Below are positions 1 to 6,970 of a DNA stretch of 22,012 nt, piece after piece. The DNA is from an uncultured Selenomonadales bacterium (GTDB taxonomy: Bacteria; Bacillota; Negativicutes; Selenomonadales; Selenomonadaceae), in the NCBI GenBank assembly GCA_937877545.1, contig CALFJE010000095.1, positions 1 to 22,012 of the forward strand. Direction: 5' to 3'. The notes beneath the pieces were generated by a model, which was not told the origin of the DNA, searched no databases, and saw nothing but the letters and a program-made list of their open reading frames with translations. A program made the position numbers and the translations under genes. Position 1 is the stretch's first letter; the number at the start of each line of letters is the position of its first letter.

Positions 1-86
1 ATTTGTTCCTGCTCAGTCCGGGGTTGCGCTATCCCGACGCCGTAAAGACTATGGCTCGGTTCATTTATCCCGATATATTTTCGTGA
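1..86 (+). CDS. ABC transporter substrate-binding protein, C-terminal end (partial)
   Basis: The frame starting at base 3 reads LFLLSPGLRYPDAVKTMARF and continues to a TGA at 84-86. The pattern 'LSPG-R-x-A-x-x-x-MA-x-x-(I/L)-(Y/H)P' is typical of the last helix of FecB/BtuF-like periplasmic binding proteins (Peripla_BP_2), which deliver siderophores, haem or cobalamin to an ABC importer. The rest of the gene lies upstream of the window, so the ligand cannot be named. The same tail is repeated just downstream at 204-286, so this stop may be the product of a tandem duplication. The family call rests on a short C-terminal piece and on the longer matching fragment at 83-286. Confidence 0.6.
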   Translation, partial: LFLLSPGLRYPDAVKTMARFIYPDIFS

Positions 87-283
87 CCGGCATGGGCGAC
101 CTCGACACGATTAAGGCGAACATGACGCAGGCTATAGCCGATAACGCGGCGTGGCAGACCATAGGCGCGATTAGGGATAAGCGGCTCTACTTCCTGCCGC
201 AAGATTTGTTCCTGCTCAGTCCGGGGTTGCGCTATCCCGACGCCGTAAAGACTATGGCGCGGCTAATTTACCCCGATAAATTT
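1..283 (+). repeat. 203-bp tandem duplication, two copies of a gene tail
   Basis: Bases 1-55 match 204-258 without a visible mismatch (atttgttcctgctcagtccg onward). The match continues with scattered substitutions to about 80/283, after which the copies end in different stops (TGA at 84-86, TAA at 284-286). The first copy runs off the left window edge, so the full unit may be longer than what is seen. Confidence 0.7.
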
Positions 284-286
284 TAA
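83..286 (+). pseudogene. Duplicated C-terminal fragment of the substrate-binding protein
   Basis: This 67-codon frame begins at a GTG overlapping the stop of the preceding gene. It encodes the last lobe of a Peripla_BP_2 protein: TGMGDLDTIKANMTQAIAD, then an 'AWQTIGAIRDKRLYFLP' strand, then the DLFLLSPGLRYPDAVKTMAR helix, ending YPDKF-TAA. It has no signal peptide or N-terminal lobe and no convincing ribosome binding site, so it is not a stand-alone binding protein. Bases 204-282 repeat bases 1-79 almost exactly, with a period of 203 bp. Because 203 is not a multiple of 3, the second copy is out of frame with the first. The likely reading is a 3'-terminal tandem duplication leaving an untranslated relic. 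A sequencing or assembly artefact is also possible. Confidence 0.6.
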
Positions 287-300
287 GGAGGCTCCGATAC

Positions 301-1470
301 GTGGAAAATCGCGACAAGGCAACAGGTGTGGAAAATATTTTAATCATTCGCCTCGACGCAATCGGCGACATGATTTTAACGTCGGGCTTTATCCGCGAAG
401 TGCGGGCAAATTTTCCGTCGGCGCGGATAACGCTTGTTTGTTCGCCGCGCGTCCGCCCTGTCGTCGAGCTGTGTCCGTATATCAATCGGCTGTTGACCTT
501 CGATATACAAACGCTCGACCGCAATATCCCGACGATGCAAGAAACGTTGGCGGACTTCTGCAAGGAAAATTTTGGGCAAGAGAAAATTTCAATCGCGTTT
601 TCGCCGCAATGGGGCAGTGATAATCTGCCCGCCCTTTTAATGGCGCGACTCAGCGACGCACGCGAACGCATAGGCTACGGCAGTTATCCCTATGCCGCTT
701 GGCTCGACGATCCGCCCCCGCAAGTCGCCGCGCTCGATAACTTTTTGCTTACCAAAAATATCGTGACGCCGCGCAACGTCGTGAGTGAAGCCGATAAAAC
801 TTTTTACCTTTTGGAAGCCGTCGGGTTGGCGGTTAATCGGCGACATATGGAGCTTTTCTTCGGCGAGGAGGATTTCAGTCGGGCAAAGGACATGCTCCGT
901 AACGTTCCGCCGACGTGCAAGAAAGTTTTGCTCGGCATAGGCGCGGGCGGCGAAAGCAGAAAATATCCCGCCGATAAATATCTCGTCGCGCTCAAGGAGC
1001 TTGTCAAAAAAAATTTGGTGTTCGTTATCGTCGGCGGCAAGGCGGAGCTGAACGACGCGAATTTTATCGAACGGAATATGCCGCACGGAAAAGTTTTAAA
1101 CCTCGTCGGCAAGACGACGTTGCGCGAGACCGAGGCGGTTATCAGTCAAGCGGATTTTTATATAGGCAACGATTCGGGCGTAATGCACATGGCGGCGGCG
1201 GCTCAAGTGCCCGTGCTTGCTTTGTATCGCGAGGCGCAGGATAAGGAAGAGATTTTGCCGGGCATATTCAGCGAGTTTCGACGGTTTCCGCCCTTGCAAA
1301 CGCAGGCGGTTATTCTGCGCCCCGACCGACAGTTGGCGGATTGCGAACGTCGCGGCAGGATTTACGGCTGGTGTCATCATGCCGAGGCGCATTGCATTAC
1401 GAAAATCCCGCCGCAAGGGATTGTTGCCGCCTTCGAGACATTGGAGAGTATAGTTAATTCTAAGGAGTGA
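301..1470 (+). CDS. Glycosyltransferase family 9 (heptosyltransferase-like) protein
   Basis: 389 aa. The N-terminal Rossmann-like part carries the GT9 signature 'ENILIIRLDAIGDMILTSGF' at about residues 11-30. The C-terminal nucleotide-sugar domain shows 'GIGAGGESRKYPADKY' near 217-232, 'FVIVGGKAEL', and 'DFYIGNDSGVMHMAAAAQVP', the acceptor/donor loop (D-SG-x-MH) of ADP-heptose:LPS heptosyltransferases. The expected role is transfer of a heptose or related sugar to the LPS core or another glycan on the cytoplasmic face of the inner membrane; the exact sugar cannot be read from sequence. The start is GTG, chosen because AAGGAGG lies about 9 bases upstream. A CHH-x4-HC cluster is near the C-terminus. 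The next gene is a close paralogue six bases downstream, probably in the same operon. This copy lacks the roughly 50-residue N-terminal extension of that paralogue. Confidence 0.85.
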   Translation: MENRDKATGVENILIIRLDAIGDMILTSGFIREVRANFPSARITLVCSPRVRPVVELCPYINRLLTFDIQTLDRNIPTMQETLADFCKENFGQEKISIAFSPQWGSDNLPALLMARLSDARERIGYGSYPYAAWLDDPPPQVAALDNFLLTKNIVTPRNVVSEADKTFYLLEAVGLAVNRRHMELFFGEEDFSRAKDMLRNVPPTCKKVLLGIGAGGESRKYPADKYLVALKELVKKNLVFVIVGGKAELNDANFIERNMPHGKVLNLVGKTTLRETEAVISQADFYIGNDSGVMHMAAAAQVPVLALYREAQDKEEILPGIFSEFRRFPPLQTQAVILRPDRQLADCERRGRIYGWCHHAEAHCITKIPPQGIVAAFETLESIVNSKE

Positions 1471-1475
1471 TGTGA

Positions 1476-2750
1476 ATGGCAATTTACAACCTCCCGCCGC
1501 CGCATGAGCGATTGAACGTATTCTTCGGCGACCTGTTCAAGGAAATGCGCACGGCTCCGCCCGAAGCTTATGGAGCGTTTTTGGTGCGAGCCGAGGAGGA
1601 ATTCAAACGTGTGGGTTATCGCGATAAGGCAACGGGCGTGGAAAATATTTTAATCATTCGGCTCGACGCAATCGGCGACATGATTTTAACATCAGGTTTT
1701 ATCCGCGAGGTGCGTAAAAATTTCCCGAAGGCGCGGATAACGCTGGTTGTTCAGCCGCGTGTTTATTCTGTCGTCGAGCTTTGCCCCTACGTCAACGAGG
1801 TTTTGACTTTCGACGCATTTAATTCCGTAAAAAGTTACGTCGAACTGTTGGAGCGAATCGCGCTGTTTTGCAGAGATAATCTTTGGCGTAAACGTTTTTC
1901 AATCGCGTTTTCGCCGCGTTGGCATTACGATACTTTATCGACGTTGTTGTTGCTGTGGCTCAGCGGCGCACGCGAGCGAATCGGTTATGGCTCCAATCCC
2001 TTGGTTGAGTCCGCGCAGGTCGACGCCACAGATAATTTCCTGCTCACGAAAGTTATTCGCCTGCCGCAAACCGACATCTGCGACGCCAAGAAGAATTTTT
2101 ATCTGTTGGAGGCGGCGGGCTTAAAAGTAAACGAAACGCACATGGAGCTTTTCTACGACGCAGAGGATTTTCGATACGCCAAAGAATTGCTCGAAAACAT
2201 TCCGCCATCTTGCAAGAAAGTTATGCTCGGCATAGGCGCACAAGAGCCCTGCAAACGTTATCCCGTCGAAAAGTATTTGATTGCTTTGCGCGAGCTTGCC
2301 AAAAAAGATTTGGTCTTTGTGATAGTCGGCGGGCAAACCGACTTTGAAGCCGCAACCTTTATCGAACAGAATATGCCTCGCGGAAAAGTTTTAAACCTTG
2401 CGGGAAAGACTACGTTGCGTCAATGTGAAGCTCTTGCGGCTCAAACGGATTTTTATCTCGGCAACGATACCGGCAACATGCATATGGCGGCGGCAGAGCA
2501 AATCCCTGTACTCGTGCTTTATCGCGAGGCTGCCGACAGCAAAGATTATTTGCCGAACGGCTTAAGCGGATTTTGTCGTTTCCCGCCGTATCAGACGAAA
2601 GCCGTTGTATTGCGTCCCGACCGTCGGCTGGGCGATTGTGCGCAGTTGCCGCCCATCTATGGCGGGTGTCATCATCGAGAGCCGCATTGCATTACGCAAA
2701 TCACGCCGCAGGAGATTATCGCCGCCTTTGAAAAATTGGAGGAGCTTTGA
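1476..2750 (+). CDS. Glycosyltransferase family 9 paralogue with N-terminal extension
   Basis: 424 aa, starting at an ATG eight bases after AAGGAG. It is a tandem paralogue of the preceding gene: residues about 49-80 (RDKATGVENILIIRLDAIGD and beyond) are identical or nearly so, and the remaining protein aligns throughout, with 'GIGAQEPCKRYPVEKY', 'FVIVGGQTDF' and 'DFYLGNDTGNMHMAAAEQIP' in equivalent places. The SG of the D-SG-x-MH loop is TG here. The extra N-terminus (MAIYNLPPPHERLNVFFGDL...) is helical and charged and is absent from the upstream copy. The CHH-x4-HC cluster is conserved near the C-terminus. GT9 enzymes often come in series that add successive core sugars, so the pair may act one after the other. 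The stop overlaps the start of tatD (TGATG), implying translational coupling. Confidence 0.85.
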   Translation: MAIYNLPPPHERLNVFFGDLFKEMRTAPPEAYGAFLVRAEEEFKRVGYRDKATGVENILIIRLDAIGDMILTSGFIREVRKNFPKARITLVVQPRVYSVVELCPYVNEVLTFDAFNSVKSYVELLERIALFCRDNLWRKRFSIAFSPRWHYDTLSTLLLLWLSGARERIGYGSNPLVESAQVDATDNFLLTKVIRLPQTDICDAKKNFYLLEAAGLKVNETHMELFYDAEDFRYAKELLENIPPSCKKVMLGIGAQEPCKRYPVEKYLIALRELAKKDLVFVIVGGQTDFEAATFIEQNMPRGKVLNLAGKTTLRQCEALAAQTDFYLGNDTGNMHMAAAEQIPVLVLYREAADSKDYLPNGLSGFCRFPPYQTKAVVLRPDRRLGDCAQLPPIYGGCHHREPHCITQITPQEIIAAFEKLEEL

Positions 2751-3517
2751 TGTTCATTGATACGCATTGCCACTTGGAGGACGAAAACTTTTCAGCCGAC
2801 CGCGCAGACGTTTTGAATCGTGCTCGCGCCGCGCAGGTTGAGCGCATTATAAATTTCGGCAGTACCATGCACAGTTCAATCGCCGTGGCGGAGCTTGCCG
2901 AAAATTACGCGGAGCTTTATGCGGGCGTGGGCATTCACCCCGAAGAAATTGACGACTTCGACGCCGCAACGTGCAATCGCCTTGCCGACCTCGCCGCAAA
3001 TAAAAAAATCGTCGCTATCGGCGAAATCGGCTTGGATTATCATTGGGAAAAGGATTCGGAGCGGCGGCTGATTCAGCAGAGAATTTTCATCGAGCAGTTG
3101 GATTTGGCGCGGCAGTTGAAGTTGCCGGTATGTGTGCACGACCGCGACGCTCATGCCGACACGCTTAAGATTTTACAGGCGGAGGCTCGTGACCTGCGCG
3201 GAGTGTTGCATTGTTATTCGGGCAGTTTGGAGACGGCGCGGGAAGTTTGGAAGCTCGGCTGGTATATCGGCGTCGACGGACCGCTTACGTTCAAGAATTC
3301 CGCCAAGTTGCCCGAAGTGGTAAAGGCGGCTCCGCTTGAGCTGATTTTAATCGAAACCGACGCGCCCTATCTTGCGCCCGTGCCCTATCGCGGCAAGCGC
3401 AACGAGCCTGCTTACGTCGTCGAGGTCGCAAAAAAATTGGCGGAAGTGCGCGGAGAAACTTTAAAGGAAGTCGCCGCCTACACAACCGCCAATGCGAAGT
3501 CGCTTTACAGACTTTAG
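2750..3517 (+). CDS. tatD: TatD-family metal-dependent hydrolase/nuclease
   Basis: 255 aa, the usual length for TatD proteins. The TIM-barrel metal ligands are all visible: 'FIDTHCHLEDENF' (HxH, residues 2-14), 'GVGIHPEE', 'AIGEIGLDYHW' (the bridging Glu), 'VCVHDRDAH', 'VLHCYSG' and 'LIETDAPYLAPVPYRGKRNE' (Asp ligand and the conserved Arg-Gly-Lys-Arg-Asn-Glu loop). Family members are Mg-dependent 3'-5' exonucleases or deoxyribonucleases acting in DNA repair or RNA processing; substrates differ between paralogues. The ATG at 2750 was preferred over the TTG one codon earlier because it overlaps the preceding stop as TGATG and has GGAGG upstream inside the glycosyltransferase gene. It ends 35 bases from a convergent gene. 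Confidence 0.93.
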   Translation: MFIDTHCHLEDENFSADRADVLNRARAAQVERIINFGSTMHSSIAVAELAENYAELYAGVGIHPEEIDDFDAATCNRLADLAANKKIVAIGEIGLDYHWEKDSERRLIQQRIFIEQLDLARQLKLPVCVHDRDAHADTLKILQAEARDLRGVLHCYSGSLETAREVWKLGWYIGVDGPLTFKNSAKLPEVVKAAPLELILIETDAPYLAPVPYRGKRNEPAYVVEVAKKLAEVRGETLKEVAAYTTANAKSLYRL

Positions 3518-3552
3518 AAAGAAACCTGTATGTCTTTGCTTATGCGAGCCGG

Positions 3553-4821
3553 TCAATCGAAAAATCTTTTGCCGGGAACGATACCGCGCTCAATCTTAAC
3601 GCTCTTGATATTTTTACCGGCGATGTTCCACATTTCATATCCCGTCGAAAAGTCAGCGTCAGACTTCGCGGCGGGATTTTTCTTCAGCAATAAAACACCG
3701 TCGTCTAGGCTCCGGATAACATTTCTGCCGCCGTCAATCGTCTTGTCGCCGCAGCAACAAATCGTGAATGCAAATTCGCCAATCGTCGTGACGCTCGCGG
3801 GAATGGTCACTTGCTCAAGGTGTCTGCACTCTATGAAGACTAGCTCGCCAATCTTCTCGACGCCGTCCTCAATAACTATCCTTTGAATTTTGGGCACACT
3901 GTCAAACCAAGGCGGCTCCTCGGCGGAGTAGCAGTCTATTTCGCTCACGCCTCCGACCGTCAATGTTTTATCCGCGATTTCCCAACACAAATTCATACAA
4001 GCAACACCTTTGGGATAATAAATCTTTTTAAGGCTCGAACACTCTGGAAAAGCCGTCCTTCTAATCGATTTGGTGCCGACAGGGATTGTTATCTCCCGCA
4101 AATTCGTGCAGCTGTTGAACGAATTTTGACCAATGCTCGTGGCTCCCGCCTTGATAACGACCTTTGCGATTATAGAGTGCAGATTAGACCAAGGAGCCTT
4201 ATCCTCTTCGGAATAATTGTACATGTTGCCGGGCTCACTGATTGTCAACGTATCGTTTTCGAGTCGCCACGTTAAGTCGTCGCCGCAAATACCCCATAAA
4301 AGTCTCTTGGGTATTGTTATATCGGTCAAGCTCGTGCATCCGTCGAAAACTTTGCTGCCAATAGAAGAAAAGCTTTCGACGATAATCAAATTTCTTATCA
4401 AACCGCTGCCGGCACACCATGAAGCCGCTCCTTCCTTCTCAATCCCGTCGGATGTGAAGACACCATATTTGCCTTTTGACCAAAAATCGCCGTTAATCTT
4501 GCCGCGCCCGCTTATTGTGAGCGTATTACCGTCCAGTAGCCACGTCGTGTTATCATCGCAAGTGCCACTCAAAAATCGGTTGGGGATTTTTATTTTCGTC
4601 AAGTTCAGGCAACGGTTAAAAGACCAAGCACCGATAACCTCGATGTCGTTGGGAATTTCTATCTCCCTTAGGCTCGTGCAACCCTCAAAAGCATAGTCGC
4701 CGATTCGTATGACGGTGTCGTGAATGACTATTTCCCGCAAATTCGTGCAACCGTAGAACGCATTTTGACCAATGCTCGTGACTCCTTCCTCTATAACGAT
4801 TTTTACGATTAAAGGATACAA
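3553..4821 (-). CDS. BspA-type leucine-rich-repeat protein (main ORF, 5' end cut by a stop)
   Basis: The open frame after an in-frame TGA codes for about 422 aa of LRR_5 (TpLRR/BspA-like) repeats: 'VIEEGVTSIGQNAFYGCTNL', 'DYAFEGCTSLREIEIP', 'GAWSFNRCLNLTKIKIP', 'TSIGQNSFNSCTNLREITIP', and 'TTIGEFAF' near the end. Alternating with these is a second unit of the form 'C-G-(D/x)-x-LTW-x-L-x-x-x-TLTI-x-(G/E)-x-G'. Such proteins are usually surface-exposed and bind host or bacterial partners, but no Sec signal peptide or anchor is seen here, so location is open. The frame's first usable codon is a TTG right after the stop without a good ribosome binding site. The true start is almost certainly the ATG at 4947 (see separate entry). 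Converges on tatD and lies downstream of hslU behind a probable terminator. Confidence 0.75.
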   Translation of the reverse strand: MYPLIVKIVIEEGVTSIGQNAFYGCTNLREIVIHDTVIRIGDYAFEGCTSLREIEIPNDIEVIGAWSFNRCLNLTKIKIPNRFLSGTCDDNTTWLLDGNTLTISGRGKINGDFWSKGKYGVFTSDGIEKEGAASWCAGSGLIRNLIIVESFSSIGSKVFDGCTSLTDITIPKRLLWGICGDDLTWRLENDTLTISEPGNMYNYSEEDKAPWSNLHSIIAKVVIKAGATSIGQNSFNSCTNLREITIPVGTKSIRRTAFPECSSLKKIYYPKGVACMNLCWEIADKTLTVGGVSEIDCYSAEEPPWFDSVPKIQRIVIEDGVEKIGELVFIECRHLEQVTIPASVTTIGEFAFTICCCGDKTIDGGRNVIRSLDDGVLLLKKNPAAKSDADFSTGYEMWNIAGKNIKSVKIERGIVPGKRFFD

Positions 4822-4824
4822 GTG

Positions 4825-4947
4825 TCACCAAGGAGTGTCGTCATCGTCTTCGCAATAATAATCATATATATAGCCTTGCCCGCTGATTGTAAGCGTACCG
4901 TCTTTGAACAACCACGTTAAATTTCTTCCGCACTTTCCGCTTGTCAT
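4825..4947 (-). pseudogene. 5' part of the LRR gene, separated by an in-frame TGA
   Basis: ATG at 4947 with an ideal ribosome binding site (AAGGAGGTAATT, ending about 4 bases before it) opens a 40-codon frame: MTSGKCGRNLTWLFKDGTLT, then ISGQGYIYDYYCEDDDDTPW and TGA. The frame after the TGA is the same one and continues HLYPLIVKIVIEEGVTSIG. The internal repeat of the same gene reads APW-S-NLHSIIAKVVIKAGATSIG, so TGA stands exactly where Ser (TCA) would be expected: a single C-to-G change. TGA is an ordinary stop in this genome (for example hslV, topA and the GT9 genes), so recoding is unlikely. This is a nonsense mutation, phase variant or sequence error in an otherwise continuous gene at 4947-3553. 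Confidence 0.75.
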
Positions 4948-4961
4948 GTCAATTACCTCCT

Positions 4962-4991
4962 TGCAAAAGACGCCGCCCGTTAAGGCGACGC
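4962..4991 (-). terminator. Probable intrinsic terminator after hslU
   Basis: On the minus strand GCGTCGCC-TTAACG-GGCGGCGT can form an 8-bp stem with two G-U pairs and a 6-base loop, directly followed by CTTTTGC. It starts about 10 bases past the hslU stop and precedes the ribosome binding site of the LRR gene. The T-run is short, so termination may be partial. Confidence 0.45.
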
Positions 4992-5000
4992 CGAAATTTC

Positions 5001-6422
5001 TTACAGTATGAATTGAGACAAGTCGCGATTCTTCGCAATGTCCTTGAGCCGCTCGTCGACGTAAGCCGCATCGATAACGACTTCCGTCTTGCCGTCCTTG
5101 ACCATGTCGGGTGCCTCGAACGAAATTTGCTCCAGCAACTTTTCAAGCAACGTGTGAAGCCTCCGCGCTCCTATGTCCTCCGATTGCTCGTTGACGTTTT
5201 CGGCAAGCTCGGCGATTCGCTCTATCGCGCTCGGTTGGAAGTCCAACGCCAGCCCTTCCGTCTGCAACAACGCCTTGTACTGCTTGAGCAACGCGTTTTG
5301 CGGCTCCGTCAAGATTTTCTCGAAGTCCGCCTTAAGCAACGATTTAAGCTCCACGCGTATCGGGAAACGCCCTTGCAATTCGGGGATTAAGTCGGAGGGC
5401 TTAGCCGTATGGAACGCGCCCGCCGCTATGAACAGGATATAATCCGTCTTGACGGGACCGTATTTCGTCATTACGGTGGAGCCTTCGACAATCGGGAGGA
5501 TGTCGCGCTGAACGCCCTCGCGGCTAACGTCGGGTCCGGAACTTGAACCCTTGACGGCAACCTTGTCAATCTCGTCGAGGAAGACGATACCGCTGCGCTC
5601 GGCAAGCTCCACCGCCGCCTCCGATACTTCCTCCATGTCGATGAGCTTTTCGGCTTCCTCCTGCTCCAAAATCTTCCGCGCCGTCGCAACGGTGACTTTA
5701 CGCTTGCGCATACGTTTGGGCATGAGAGAGCTAACCATATCCTGAAGATTATCGCCCATGCCCTCCAAGCTCGAACCGCTGAACATGCCGACCATTGGCT
5801 TGGCGTGATCCGCAACTTCAAGCTCGATGACTTGCTCCTCCATTTTGCCCGCCAAGAGACGTTTCTTGACGAACTCGCGACCGGGCTTTTTGGTATCCTC
5901 GATCTCGTCGGGCGGCGTGTCCGATTCCGCGTTGCCGAAAAGTTTGCCCAGCGGATTTTGCGAACGCTTAGGCTCCGGTACCAACACGTCCAACAAACGC
6001 TCAAGCGCGTTGGCGGCGGCTTTCTCCTTGACCTCCTCGGTGCGTTGCTTGCGTACCATGCGCACCGCCGTTTGTGCCAAGTCGCGGATTATCGATTCCA
6101 CGTCGCGCCCCACGTAGCCGACCTCGGTGAATTTCGTCGCCTCCACCTTGATAAACGGTGCCTTAACCAGCTTAGCCAATCGCCGCGCTATCTCCGTTTT
6201 GCCGACGCCCGTCGAGCCTATCATCAAAATATTTTTCGGGATAACGTCGTCGCGCATTTCGTCGGGCAACTTGTGACTGCGCCAACGATTTCTCAGCGCG
6301 ATTGCCACAGACTTTTTAGCCTCGTCCTGCCCAACGATATATTTATCCAGCTCCGCCACTATCTCGCGCGGCGTCTGGTCATTCAAGCCCAATTCCTGCG
6401 TTACCTGTTTCTTGCCTGCCAT
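5001..6422 (-). CDS. hslU: ATP-dependent protease ATPase subunit HslU (ClpY)
   Basis: 473 aa from the ATG at 6422 (MAGKKQVTQELGLNDQTPRE), chosen over an upstream in-frame codon because GGAGG lies 7-11 bases before it and because HslU homologues begin just before 'TPREIV-LD-YIVGQ'. Walker A is GSTGVGKT (69-76), the pore loop GYVGRD is near 102, Walker B is GIVFLDEID (about 278-286), sensor and Arg-finger regions follow ('LQGRFPIRVEL', 'SEDIGARRLHT'), and the C-terminus DLSQFIL is the tail that docks into HslV. The intermediate domain between about 130 and 250 is typical. HslU unfolds substrates and feeds them into the HslV chamber in the cytoplasm. It starts 14 bases after hslV, in the same operon. 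In many Firmicutes codY comes next; here an LRR gene takes that place. Confidence 0.96.
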   Translation of the reverse strand: MAGKKQVTQELGLNDQTPREIVAELDKYIVGQDEAKKSVAIALRNRWRSHKLPDEMRDDVIPKNILMIGSTGVGKTEIARRLAKLVKAPFIKVEATKFTEVGYVGRDVESIIRDLAQTAVRMVRKQRTEEVKEKAAANALERLLDVLVPEPKRSQNPLGKLFGNAESDTPPDEIEDTKKPGREFVKKRLLAGKMEEQVIELEVADHAKPMVGMFSGSSLEGMGDNLQDMVSSLMPKRMRKRKVTVATARKILEQEEAEKLIDMEEVSEAAVELAERSGIVFLDEIDKVAVKGSSSGPDVSREGVQRDILPIVEGSTVMTKYGPVKTDYILFIAAGAFHTAKPSDLIPELQGRFPIRVELKSLLKADFEKILTEPQNALLKQYKALLQTEGLALDFQPSAIERIAELAENVNEQSEDIGARRLHTLLEKLLEQISFEAPDMVKDGKTEVVIDAAYVDERLKDIAKNRDLSQFIL

Positions 6423-6436
6423 TAAGTGTATCCTCC

Positions 6437-6970
6437 TCAAAGTTCCTCGACGATTATATTTTGATTCGTGAAGACGCAAATATCCGCCGCGATTGTCAAA
6501 GCCTCCTTGGCTATCTGCGCCGCCGTCATGTCGGTATGCGTGATTAAGGCTCGCCCCGCCGCCAACGCATAGAAGCCGCCAGAACCTATCGCCGCTACGT
6601 CGCCGTCAGGCTCTATCACTTCGCCGTTGCCCGAAAGCAAAAGTATCATGTCCTTATCCGCCACGAGGAGCAACGCCTCAAGCCGCCGCAAGATTTTATC
6701 CGTGCGCCAATCTTTTGCCAAAGCCACTGCCGCCCGCTGAAGGTGCCCGTGCGTCGATTCAAGTTTCTCCTCGAACTTTTCAAACAGCGTGAACGCGTCG
6801 GCGACCGAGCCTGCGAAGCCCGCGATTATCTTGTCGTGATACAGGCGGCGAACTTTTTTAGCCGTCGACTTCATGACCGTTGAGTTGCCGAACGTGACTT
6901 GCCCGTCGCCCGCCAACGCTACTTTGCCGTCGCGCTTGACCGCTACTATCGTCGTCGAATGAAATTCCAT
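6437..6970 (-). CDS. hslV: ATP-dependent protease subunit HslV (ClpQ)
   Basis: 177 aa, the usual size. The N-terminal nucleophile fold is clear: MEFHS then TTIVAVKRDGKVALAGDGQV, so maturation before Thr-6 would expose the catalytic threonine as in other HslV proteins with short propeptides. 'GDGQVTFGNSTVMKSTAKKV' and 'IIAGFAGSVADAFTLFEKFE' are family signatures, and 'AIGSGGFYALAAGRAL' is the Gly-rich loop near 129-144. Twelve subunits form the two-ring peptidase that works with HslU in the cytoplasm. The ATG follows the trmFO stop without a gap (TAA-ATG), and its GGAG lies inside the trmFO end, which indicates translational coupling. Confidence 0.96.
   Translation of the reverse strand: MEFHSTTIVAVKRDGKVALAGDGQVTFGNSTVMKSTAKKVRRLYHDKIIAGFAGSVADAFTLFEKFEEKLESTHGHLQRAAVALAKDWRTDKILRRLEALLLVADKDMILLLSGNGEVIEPDGDVAAIGSGGFYALAAGRALITHTDMTAAQIAKEALTIAADICVFTNQNIIVEEL

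Noticed and set aside
3530..4696. Plus-strand frames opposite the LRR gene
   Set aside because: They are interrupted, lack family features and lie antisense to a clear LRR repeat protein.
4825..4827. TGA read as an amino acid (recoding)
   Set aside because: TGA is used as a normal stop by several intact genes here, and no SECIS-like hairpin or Cys/Trp expectation exists at this place; the repeat predicts Ser.
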